From contig WHSQ01000007.1 in the NCBI GenBank assembly GCA_009380005.1, positions 230 through 63,695 on the forward strand: a stretch of DNA of 63,466 bases, in the 5' to 3' direction. Of this stretch, positions 1 through 7,482 are shown piece after piece. Origin of the DNA: Actinomycetota bacterium (GTDB lineage Bacteria > Actinomycetota > CADDZG01 > WHSQ01). Under the pieces are notes generated by a model. It saw only the letters and a list, made by a program, of their open reading frames with translations. It was not told the DNA's origin and made no database searches. The first letter of the stretch is position 1. Each line of letters opens with the position of its first letter. The position numbers were made by a program, and so were the translations under genes.

Positions 1-11
1 CCGGGGGAGCG

Positions 12-1304
12 GTGCTGCGTGGGATCCCAGCCGCTCTTGAGCGCTTGGCGCAGGCCGGAACGCTGCCCAGCGACGATGAAGACGAACGCATCCGCAAGAT
101 GTTGTTGGTCCTTGCGGCTGTGGTCATCACAACGTTCGCGTTCATCTGGGTCGCCACTTATTGGGCGCTCGGATTGCCGCGCTCGGCATCGATCCCTTTC
201 GCGTACCAGCTCATCTCCCTCACGAGCCTGGTCTTCTTCATCCGGACGAAACGCTACCGAGTCTTCCGCTTTACGCAGATCCTTCTGATGCTGCTTCTTC
301 CCGCTTTCCTACAGGTCAGCGTTGGCGGCTTTGTTGCATCGAGCGGAGTGATCCTGTGGTCGCTCACTGCTCCGATCGGGGCCCTGCTCTTCTACGGGCG
401 CGACACTGCCCGCTCGTGGTTCCTGGCTTACGTCCTCGTCATCGCGGCAGCTGCCGCCGCTGATCCGTATATCCGGCCGGAAGCCGAACAGATCCCATCC
501 ACCGTGCGCTTACTGTTCTTCGCGCTCAATATCGTTGCGGTATCCGCGACATGCTTCTTCCTTCTTCAGTACTTCGTTAGGGAACGCGACGTAGCTCGGG
601 CGGCCCTAGATCGCGAGCACAGGCAACTGGTCCGCGAGCAGGAGCGTAGCGAGCGGCTGCTGCTCAATGTTCTGCCAGCTCCTATCGCAGAGCGACTCAA
701 GGCCGGCGAGCCCACGATAGCGGACGCCTTCGACGAGGTCACCGTCGCGTTCGCAGATCTCGTGGGCTTCACTCCGCTCGCTGCCCGGATGGGTCCACAC
801 GATCTTGTTCGACTGCTCAATGATGCCTTTTCGGCATTCGATGATCTGGCGGACGGATACGGCGTCGAAAAGATCAAGACCATCGGTGATGCCTACATGG
901 TCGCGGCGGGGATCCCTACGCCCCGCCCAGACCATGCCGTCGTGATCGCGGAGATGGCTTTAGGGATGCGAGAGAAGATCGTCGAACTCGCCAACGAGAC
1001 GTCGTTGAACCTCCACCTTCGCATCGGAGTTGATTCCGGACCGGTCGTGGCCGGAGTCATCGGGCGCAGGAAGTTCGCGTACGACCTGTGGGGCGACATC
1101 GTCAACACCGCCAGCCGGATGGAATCGCATGGCATCCCCGGGGAGATCCAGTTCACGGAGCGCGCTTGCCGAGGCCTGGATGACCTATTCGAGTTCGAGC
1201 AGCGCGGCGAGATCGAGGTCAAGGGCAAAGGCACGGTCAGAACGCGTCTTCTCATCGGACGTCGCTCGAACCTCCCCAGGCAGCGGGTCACGAAGCACGG
1301 CTAG
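12..1304 (+). CDS. Membrane-anchored class III adenylate cyclase
   Basis: This protein should convert ATP to cAMP at the inner face of the membrane. The N-terminal part (about residues 31-188) holds roughly six hydrophobic membrane segments. A short linker with the LLLNVLPAPIAERL motif follows, then a class III cyclase domain (about 243-420). The metal-binding aspartates are D249 (in FADLVGFT) and D293 (in IGDAYM). Lys289 and Asp358 are the residues typical of ATP rather than GTP selectivity, and N365 and R369 in VNTASRM match the transition-state pair. The start shown is a GTG almost at the window edge with open frame upstream, so the true N-terminus may lie outside. It stands alone upstream of a secreted hydrolase. 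Adenylate specificity is inferred from family knowledge. Confidence 0.9.
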   Translation: MLRGIPAALERLAQAGTLPSDDEDERIRKMLLVLAAVVITTFAFIWVATYWALGLPRSASIPFAYQLISLTSLVFFIRTKRYRVFRFTQILLMLLLPAFLQVSVGGFVASSGVILWSLTAPIGALLFYGRDTARSWFLAYVLVIAAAAAADPYIRPEAEQIPSTVRLLFFALNIVAVSATCFFLLQYFVRERDVARAALDREHRQLVREQERSERLLLNVLPAPIAERLKAGEPTIADAFDEVTVAFADLVGFTPLAARMGPHDLVRLLNDAFSAFDDLADGYGVEKIKTIGDAYMVAAGIPTPRPDHAVVIAEMALGMREKIVELANETSLNLHLRIGVDSGPVVAGVIGRRKFAYDLWGDIVNTASRMESHGIPGEIQFTERACRGLDDLFEFEQRGEIEVKGKGTVRTRLLIGRRSNLPRQRVTKHG

Positions 1305-1436
1305 ACGGGTTCGGCTCGTGCCGGATGCGAGATGGCGCCACCCGTCGTAGCGAGGTGATTGCGGCCCGTGATCTGGGTATTCCCCCGAGGAATGAAGAGG
1401 CGCTGTGGGGGCGGGCAACGATCAAAGGAGGGCTTC

Positions 1437-2246
1437 GTGAGGCGAACAACCGCCGTTGCGGTACTGATCTGCTGGCTGGCCGCAGCATCGCCTGCTCAGG
1501 CCCGGCCGCCACTGCCGAAGAGCATCGCGTCGATCGGTGACTCGATCACGCGCGCCACGAACGTCTGCTGCTGGTACGGGGATCATCCTTCGCGCTCATG
1601 GAGCACGGGTGATAACGCGTCGGACCCGATACGCAGCCACTACGAGAGGCTCCTCTCACTACAGCCCGCCATCCAGGGCCGCAACTACAACGACTCGCGA
1701 TCGGGGGCGAAGATGGCGGATGCGCCGGCGCAGGCCGCTCGTGCGGTGAGTCAGGGTGCTCACTACGTGACGATCTTGATGGGTGCGAACGACGTCTGTA
1801 CGTCGTCGCCGTCCACCATGACCTCGACCCAAAGCTTCCGAACGAACTTCGAAGCCACTCTAGAGACGTTGGATTCCGGTCTTCCGGGAAGGTCGAGGAT
1901 CTTCGTTTCCAGCATCCCGAACGTGTACCAATTGTGGGAGATCCTCCACGGTAACTGGCTCGCGCGCACTGTGTGGGAAGCGGCGAACATCTGTCAGTCG
2001 ATGCTCGACAAGGACCGAACCGAAGCGGAACGTCAGGCCGTATCGGCCCGCGAGGCGGCGTTCAACGAGATCTTGCGGGATGTGTGTAGCCGATACTCGC
2101 GTTGCAAGTTCGACGACTATGCGGTCTACAACTTCGAGTTCACCACCGACATGGTCAGCAAGCTCGACTACTTCCACCCGAGCACGGCGGGCCAGGCGAC
2201 ATTGGCGCGGGTGACTTGGAACGCATCGTGGTGGCCGGCGAGCTGA
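1437..2246 (+). CDS. Secreted SGNH/GDSL-family hydrolase
   Basis: This is a predicted extracellular esterase/lipase-like hydrolase of 269 aa. I chose the GTG at 1437 because AAAGGAGG lies just upstream (1425-1432) and the resulting N-terminus (RRTTAVAVLICWLAAASPAQA) is a clean signal peptide ending in an A-x-A site. An upstream in-frame start at 1359 would bury that signal. The SGNH blocks are visible: IGDSIT (nucleophile Ser, block I), the GAND motif of block III, and DYFHPS near the C-terminus carrying the Asp/His pair of block V. Two adjacent Cys follow block I and further Cys pairs suggest disulfides. The substrate cannot be told from sequence. It is convergent with the HtrA-like gene. 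Confidence 0.88.
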   Translation: MRRTTAVAVLICWLAAASPAQARPPLPKSIASIGDSITRATNVCCWYGDHPSRSWSTGDNASDPIRSHYERLLSLQPAIQGRNYNDSRSGAKMADAPAQAARAVSQGAHYVTILMGANDVCTSSPSTMTSTQSFRTNFEATLETLDSGLPGRSRIFVSSIPNVYQLWEILHGNWLARTVWEAANICQSMLDKDRTEAERQAVSAREAAFNEILRDVCSRYSRCKFDDYAVYNFEFTTDMVSKLDYFHPSTAGQATLARVTWNASWWPAS

Positions 2247-2317
2247 TCCCGCAACCCGGGGTCGCCGATCACTTCCGAATATTTCGTTGAACAACGTCCT
2301 GGGCGGAGCGGATGTCG

Positions 2318-3343
2318 TTAGTGAAGTTCCGCGGGCGTGACTTCCAGGTCGATCAGGTCCCCGTTGCGATAGAGCTTCACCGGGATCCTGCGGCCCGCGA
2401 CCGCGCCGTCCATCAACCTCTGCACGTCGTCCATTCCGCGGACCTCGACGCCGTCGATCTCGAGGATCAGATCCTCGCCCCGGATCCCGGCACGCGCCGA
2501 GGGTCCATCGGCGACGACCTCCACGACCTCGACCCCGCGATCGCGACCGAGTTGATGCGCCAGCCGCGGCGGCAAGGGACGGGGGCCCCCTACGATCCCG
2601 AGATAGGCGCGCGTCACGTGACCGTCGCGCATGAGGGCGGCGATGATCTTGCGCGTTCCGGCATTGATCGGCACCGCGAGCCCGAGTCCCTGGCCGATCC
2701 CGGCCCCCGCGACCGCGGTATTGATCCCGACGACACGCGCTCGGCCGTCGACGAGCGCCCCTCCCGAGTTGCCCGGGTGCAGCGCGGCATCCGTCTGGAT
2801 CACGTTCTCGACCAAGCGCGAGATGGAGCGCGTCGTCGTGGCGAAGGAACGGCCTACCGCGCTGACGACTCCGGCCGTCACCGAGCCGCCGAAACCCAGC
2901 GGGTTCCCGATGGCCACCACCAGCTGGCCGACGCGAAGCGCGCTCGCATCGCCGAGGTCCGCGGGCGTGAATCCGGAGCCGTGGGCTCGCAGGACGGCGA
3001 GATCGGAGAGGGGGTCCATACCGATCACGTCGAACGCCACCTGGCTGCCGTCGACGAACGAAGCTTCGCCGCTCTGGGCGCCGGCGACGACGTGGGCGGA
3101 GGTCAGGATGAAGCCGTCCGGGGTGATCACGACGCCGCTGCCTCCGCCGGCGATGCGCGGGCCGCCTCGCCCCCGCTGGTACACCTGCAGATTGGCCACC
3201 GAAGGCGCGAGACGTTCCGCGACCGTCGTCACGATCTGGGAGTACGCGTCGAGAGCTTCGGAGTCGGAGGAGGCCTCGGGACCGGGTGGCGTCTGCCGAG
3301 ACTCGAAGTAGTCGACGCCCTCGAGGAAACGTAGCTTCGCCAT
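2318..3343 (-). CDS. HtrA/DegP-type S1C serine protease with PDZ domain
   Basis: This is a trypsin-like protease (341 aa) of the HtrA family, normally involved in envelope protein quality control. The catalytic triad is recognisable as the His of LTSAHVV, the Asp of SDLAVLR and the Ser of GNSGGAL. A single C-terminal PDZ domain follows (about residues 245-335), with the RGEDLILEIDGVEV strand. Unlike most actinobacterial HtrA proteins it has no visible signal peptide or transmembrane anchor: the N-terminus begins MAKLRFLEGVDYFES and is hydrophilic. It may therefore be cytoplasmic, or exported in a way not evident here. It is transcribed away from the two-component pair. Confidence 0.9.
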   Translation of the reverse strand: MAKLRFLEGVDYFESRQTPPGPEASSDSEALDAYSQIVTTVAERLAPSVANLQVYQRGRGGPRIAGGGSGVVITPDGFILTSAHVVAGAQSGEASFVDGSQVAFDVIGMDPLSDLAVLRAHGSGFTPADLGDASALRVGQLVVAIGNPLGFGGSVTAGVVSAVGRSFATTTRSISRLVENVIQTDAALHPGNSGGALVDGRARVVGINTAVAGAGIGQGLGLAVPINAGTRKIIAALMRDGHVTRAYLGIVGGPRPLPPRLAHQLGRDRGVEVVEVVADGPSARAGIRGEDLILEIDGVEVRGMDDVQRLMDGAVAGRRIPVKLYRNGDLIDLEVTPAELH

Positions 3344-3698
3344 AAACCGCTGAACCCCCGGACCGCCCCGGTCATTCCCGCGCTGTCGGGTGGCCGACGT
3401 CGAGGACGATCTCGCGGCTCCCGGGCGCTTCTATCGGGCGTCATCGGGTGATCCCGACAAACGAGGCACGGACCCAGAAGATCAGTTGGCAGTTCCGTCC
3501 CTTTCGCGCGTACGTAATGCCTGCACATCCGGCCAAGCCGGTTGAGCCGCGACGTGACAACCGGGAGGCTGTCCGAAGGGAGGCAAGCGACCCGGGGCCC
3601 TGGGTCGGGTTCCCCACGCGCGCAGAAGGGGTTGGATCACGAAAAAGGAAACGCATCCGAGCGCTCGTTCGGTCGCCGTTCGCACCGCCGGTCGTACG
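3344..3698. other. Intergenic region between divergent htrA-like and histidine kinase genes
   Basis: About 355 bases without a convincing gene. It must hold the promoters of the two divergent genes, but I see no clear -35/-10 pair. A GC-rich hairpin (CGACCC at 3588-3593 with GGGTCG at 3602-3607) lies near the kinase side. GAAGGGG at 3625-3631 looks like a ribosome binding site, yet no ATG/GTG/TTG follows in the kinase frame; see the finding on the kinase start. Confidence 0.5.
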
Positions 3699-4961
3699 GT
3701 GGTCATCGCCTTGCCGGTGGCGGCGCTTTCGATCTTCCAGGTCACCTACCGGAGCTCCACCTTCAATATCGCGTTCGAGGCGATCGCCGGTTTCGTCGCG
3801 CTCTTCGCGGCCTTCCTGCTGATCGGCCGCGTCGCTTATCGCAGGCTTCTCTGCGATGTCGTCCTCGTGGTCGCTCTGGGGATCTTCGCGGTCACCAATC
3901 TCGTGCGGGCCGTCGCGCCCGAGATCGTCGGATCGGGTTGGTTCCTCACGACCTCCGGCTTCCTCGTGGCCACGAGCCTCTTCGCGGGAGCCGCGTGGCT
4001 CCCAGAACGGAGACTCGCACGGCCGAGACGGTTCGCGCTGACGTCAGGTGTGACGGCCGTTTCGGCCCTCCCTGTGGTGGCTCTGCTGCTGCGCACCCTC
4101 GATCCTTTCCTCGCTTCCCGGACCGCAGCGGAAGTCGTGATGGCCGGTTTGTTCACGCTCGCTTGCGCCGGGTTCTACCGACGTGCATCGCGCGGCAACG
4201 ATGACCTCCTCAGGTGGCTGGCCTCCGGTTCGGTGCTCGCGGCCCTCGCACGCATCAATTACGCGGTGCCCCCGCACCCGGGACCCGATCAGTTCAGCAG
4301 CAGCGACATGCTGAGGATGGGTTTTTACGTCTCGCTGATGATCGGTGCGGCGATCGAGATCGTCGCCTATTGGAGGAAGCAGTCTCGCCTGGCGGTATTG
4401 GAGGAGCGCCGAAGGATCGCCCGCGAGCTGCACGATGGGCTGGCCCAGGATCTGTACTTCATCCGGGCGAGATCGAGTGCGTACGCCCGCGGTAACGAGC
4501 CGATCGGCATGAACGAGCTTGCCGACGCGGCGGCCAGGGCCCTTACGGAATCGCGTCGCGCCATCACGACCCTGTCCTCCGACGAGCGAGAGCCACTGGA
4601 CGTCGCGTTGAGCGACGAGGCCGAGGAGGTGGCGAAGCGGTTCGGTCTGAGACTTATCCTGCGAGTCGAGCCGGGTGTGCAGGCCTCCAGCGAGAGCAAG
4701 ACCGCGCTTCTGCGGATCGCTCGGGAGGCCATAACCAACGCCGGGCGCCACGGGCGGGCCTCCCGGGTATCCCTCCGCCTATCGAACGGCACGAGACTTA
4801 GGCTCCGCGTCCAGGACGACGGCATCGGCTTCGATCCCGGCGAGACGGAGGGCGGGTTCGGCCTCTTCAGCATGCAAGAGCGCGCCCGCTTGCTGGGCGG
4901 GGACTTCCGCATCGCGTCGAAGCGGGGAGAGGGCACGATCGTGGAGGCGGAGATCCCGTGA
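3699..4961 (+). CDS. Membrane sensor histidine kinase, NarL/DesK type (HisKA_3)
   Basis: This is the sensor half of a two-component system. Residues 1 to about 220 are hydrophobic with six or so membrane segments. A HisKA_3 dimerisation domain follows, with the phosphoacceptor His in RRIARELHDGLAQDL, then an HATPase_c domain with the N box (REAITNAGRH) and the G boxes DDGIGFDP and GGFGLFSMQERA. The listed start is the first GTG and leaves almost no residues before membrane segment 1. The frame stays open upstream and would add a basic N-terminus (KKETHPSARS...), so the real start may be an unusual codon near 3636-3641. The stop overlaps the start of the response regulator by a GTGA junction, so the pair is translationally coupled. 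Confidence 0.9.
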   Translation: MVIALPVAALSIFQVTYRSSTFNIAFEAIAGFVALFAAFLLIGRVAYRRLLCDVVLVVALGIFAVTNLVRAVAPEIVGSGWFLTTSGFLVATSLFAGAAWLPERRLARPRRFALTSGVTAVSALPVVALLLRTLDPFLASRTAAEVVMAGLFTLACAGFYRRASRGNDDLLRWLASGSVLAALARINYAVPPHPGPDQFSSSDMLRMGFYVSLMIGAAIEIVAYWRKQSRLAVLEERRRIARELHDGLAQDLYFIRARSSAYARGNEPIGMNELADAAARALTESRRAITTLSSDEREPLDVALSDEAEEVAKRFGLRLILRVEPGVQASSESKTALLRIAREAITNAGRHGRASRVSLRLSNGTRLRLRVQDDGIGFDPGETEGGFGLFSMQERARLLGGDFRIASKRGEGTIVEAEIP

Positions 4962-5602
4962 CGGATCCGGTCCGCGTCCTCGTTGCCGACGACCACCCGT
5001 CCGCGCGCGCCGGGGTGAGGGCGGCCCTCGAAGAGCACGGGGACTTCGTGATCTGTGCCGAGGTCGGCGACACTCGCTCGGCCGTCGAGGCGGCGCTGAA
5101 CGAGCGCCCCGATATCTGCCTCGTCGATGTTCATATGCCGGGCGGCGGGATCCGTGCGGCGGAACAGATCAGCGACCGGCTGCCGGACACGACGGTGATG
5201 ATGCTGACGGTCTCCGACGCAGACGTCGATCTCTTCGACTCCTTGCGGGCCGGCGCCGCCGGATACCTCCTGAAGGACACCCGGCCCGATCGCCTGCCCG
5301 TGGCGCTCAAGGCGGCGCTGCGGGGCGAGGGGGTCTTGCCCCGGCGTCTCGTGGGGACCATGGTCGAAGAGTTCCGGGAGCGGGGGCGCCGCAGGGTCCA
5401 GCTGAGGGACCGGAGGGTCGCCGGGCTCACGAGTCGCGAGCGACAGGTACTGGACCTGCTGGCCGCCGATCTCACGACCGCTCAGATCGCCGAGCGGCTG
5501 TTCATCTCTCCCATCACGGTGCGCAGGCACATCGCGGACATCCTCAAGAAGCTACGAGTGGACGATCGGGCCGCGGCGATCAAGCTTTTGAAGCGAGCCT
5601 GA
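4958..5602 (+). CDS. NarL/FixJ-family response regulator
   Basis: This is the DNA-binding partner of the kinase just upstream. The N-terminal receiver domain has the acidic pair in ADDHPSA, the phosphoacceptor D57 in LVDVHMPG and the conserved Lys in LLKDTRP. A C-terminal LuxR-type helix-turn-helix (about residues 148-212) contains LTSRERQVLDLLA and ISPITVRRHIADILKKL. The length of 214 aa is typical. It starts at GTG, overlapping the kinase stop. The next gene downstream is a secreted SdrD_B protein, a possible target, but that is only inference from position. Confidence 0.95.
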   Translation: MTDPVRVLVADDHPSARAGVRAALEEHGDFVICAEVGDTRSAVEAALNERPDICLVDVHMPGGGIRAAEQISDRLPDTTVMMLTVSDADVDLFDSLRAGAAGYLLKDTRPDRLPVALKAALRGEGVLPRRLVGTMVEEFRERGRRRVQLRDRRVAGLTSRERQVLDLLAADLTTAQIAERLFISPITVRRHIADILKKLRVDDRAAAIKLLKRA

Positions 5603-5673
5603 CCGCAGACCACTCCCGACGCGCCGAGCGCTTCCTCCCCTCGACTCGGGCCCGAGGAGACAAGAGAGATACG

Positions 5674-5737
5674 TATGTCGCGTTCAGGCATTTGAACGCC
5701 GAACCAGCCCAACTGCCCATTGGGCTGAGGCGACATC
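5674..5737 (+). ncRNA. Putative structured 5'-leader RNA: three-way junction with kissing loops
   Basis: Three nested perfect helices are visible in the leader of the SdrD_B gene. P1 pairs ATGTCGC (5675-5681) with GCGACAT (5730-5736). P2 pairs GTTCA (5682-5686) with TGAAC (5693-5697). P3 pairs CAGCCCAA (5705-5712) with TTGGGCTG (5720-5727). The P2 loop contains GGCA (5687-5690) and the P3 loop contains its complement TGCC (5714-5717), so the two loops could kiss. This layout resembles the purine riboswitch fold, but the purine core sequence is absent, so I do not assign a class. It lies about 65 bases before the gene's ribosome binding site. Confidence 0.45.
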
Positions 5738-5799
5738 GGGGCCAGTCTGAGGAGTCGGAAGAGTCATCTTTCAGTGGGCCGATCTAGGGAGGACTGAGT

Positions 5800-7389
5800 A
5801 TGGGTCGTCATTCGTATCACCAGCCAAGGAGCGCGGCGTTACGCCGCCACTCCGCCAGCCTGCTCGCGGTGCTCGTGGTGGGCGCGCTGTTCGCCTTGGT
5901 ACCCAGCATCTCGGGCGCGGTGGTTGCCGGAGCGGGGTTCACCACGACCAACGAGACCGTCGACGGTGCCGACAAGTGTTTGAACGGGCCGGGCGTTGTC
6001 AACTGCAACCTCTACACCGGCAAGGAGTTCGTCTGGATCAACGGAGGCCCCGGGCGGAGGGGGCCGGCCGCGCTTTCGGACGGGACCTATTTCTTCGCCG
6101 TGCTGGAGCCGGGTGGTCAGCCGAATGCCAACGACGGTGGCGCTAAGAACCTCAGCGATACCGACCCAGCCGGCGGCATCGATGACTCTTGCGGCGACGA
6201 TTACACGAACCGTACCTTCACCGTCGCCGACAAGGAGATCGATTCCTACGCCGGTGACGGCGTCGACTACTGCGGTGCGGACTCCATAGCGGATCCGCAC
6301 GACTTCGACGCCAGCCAGACGGAGCGCGGCGGGCTGATCCGGCTGTGGCCGTACGACACGACCTCGAACCCGGGGGGCGTCTACATCCTCGCCATCTGCA
6401 TGTACGACCCCTCCACCTACGACCCCGCTACGAACCCCATCAGTCCCAGCGACTGCAAGTACGACGCCTTCAAGGTGAGGGAGGAAGGCGACACGGTCGA
6501 AGAGTTCGGGGTGATCTCCGGCTTGAAGTACTACGACGCCAACCGCAACGGACAGCACGACCCGGGCGAGGAAGGCATCGCCGACTGGGAGTTGAACGTC
6601 ACCGACGGGACCAGCGACGTCTTCTACACCGACGAGGACGGTGAATTCGAAGTGCAGCTCCCCGAGGACGACTACTCCCTCTTCGAGACACAGGCCGGAG
6701 ACCCCTGGGTCCAGACCGGGAACACCGTCGATCAATCCAGCGACAGCGGAGGTAACTCGACGACGCTCAACGGGGACATGACCTACGACATCAGCGTCAC
6801 GGACGCGGGGAATACCAGCGGGCTCAACTTCGGCAACGTGTGTGAGGTGGCCAACGTCGGAGGCCTCACGCTCGGCTTCTGGTCGAACAACAACGGCCGG
6901 GCGATCCTCTTGGCCAACGATCCCGGGTGGCGGACCCTGTTGAACGGTCTCAACCTGGTCGACAAGGACGGCAACGACTTCGACCTCGATCTGGACGACG
7001 ACTTCCTGGAAACGCTGACGGTGAAGGGGAAGAACAAGCAGACCGAGCCGGGTGTCTACACCGACTTCCGCAACTGGCTGCTAGAAGCGGACGCCTCGAG
7101 CAACATGTCCTACATGCTCTCGGTCCAGATGGCCGCGACCGTCCTGAACATCGAGTACAACGACATGGATGGGTCTGCCTTGGTCGAGTGGGACGGGGCG
7201 TGGATATCGATCAACGACCTCATCGCCGTCGCGGATGCCTTCCTGGCCGCCAACCCCGACGGGGGGAATCGCTCGACCGGCGAGGCCCTCAAGAACATCT
7301 TCGACGGGCTCAACAACAACTCGTCGTCGGTGCCCGTCACGCCGACAACGCAGGAGGGATGCCCGCTGCCGGACTTCACCAGCGTCTAG
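5800..7389 (+). CDS. Secreted surface protein with SdrD_B/Cna_B-like domain
   Basis: This is a 529-aa exported protein of unknown role, probably a surface or matrix protein. An N-terminal signal peptide covers roughly residues 1-42, with basic residues followed by a hydrophobic stretch. The middle region (about 235-340) is an SdrD_B/Cna_B-like beta-sandwich: it has ISGLKYYDANRNG, an acidic D-x-N-x-D type turn and FYTDEDGEFEVQLPEDDYS. The C-terminal part begins with TLGFWSNNNG, which resembles the GYWKNH-type module found after such repeats in other secreted proteins, and contains an EF-hand-like acidic stretch (DFDLDLDDDF). There is no LPxTG motif or C-terminal membrane helix, so it is likely released or held non-covalently. 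GGGAGG sits before the ATG. Confidence 0.8.
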   Translation: MGRHSYHQPRSAALRRHSASLLAVLVVGALFALVPSISGAVVAGAGFTTTNETVDGADKCLNGPGVVNCNLYTGKEFVWINGGPGRRGPAALSDGTYFFAVLEPGGQPNANDGGAKNLSDTDPAGGIDDSCGDDYTNRTFTVADKEIDSYAGDGVDYCGADSIADPHDFDASQTERGGLIRLWPYDTTSNPGGVYILAICMYDPSTYDPATNPISPSDCKYDAFKVREEGDTVEEFGVISGLKYYDANRNGQHDPGEEGIADWELNVTDGTSDVFYTDEDGEFEVQLPEDDYSLFETQAGDPWVQTGNTVDQSSDSGGNSTTLNGDMTYDISVTDAGNTSGLNFGNVCEVANVGGLTLGFWSNNNGRAILLANDPGWRTLLNGLNLVDKDGNDFDLDLDDDFLETLTVKGKNKQTEPGVYTDFRNWLLEADASSNMSYMLSVQMAATVLNIEYNDMDGSALVEWDGAWISINDLIAVADAFLAANPDGGNRSTGEALKNIFDGLNNNSSSVPVTPTTQEGCPLPDFTSV

Positions 7390-7428
7390 TCCGGTAGCCG
7401 CGTAGTAGCAGCGGGCTGGTCAAAGGGG

Positions 7429-7457
7429 GAGGCCCGGTCCCAAAAGGACCGGGCCTC
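7429..7457. terminator. Bidirectional hairpin between convergent genes
   Basis: A perfect 12-bp inverted repeat (GAGGCCCGGTCC with GGACCGGGCCTC, loop CAAAA) lies between the SdrD_B gene and the convergent subtilase. It is suited to end transcription from both sides, although there is no long T tract. Confidence 0.85.
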
Positions 7458-7482
7458 TCTCCGCGTTCGGCGGCCCGAACCG

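Noticed and set aside
2312-3334. 340-aa open frame on the plus strand opposite the HtrA-like gene
   Set aside because: Low-complexity Arg/Asp-rich translation with no motif; the minus-strand frame has a full catalytic triad and PDZ domain.
5670-5740. Purine riboswitch
   Set aside because: The fold is similar, but the conserved junction sequences of the purine aptamer are absent.
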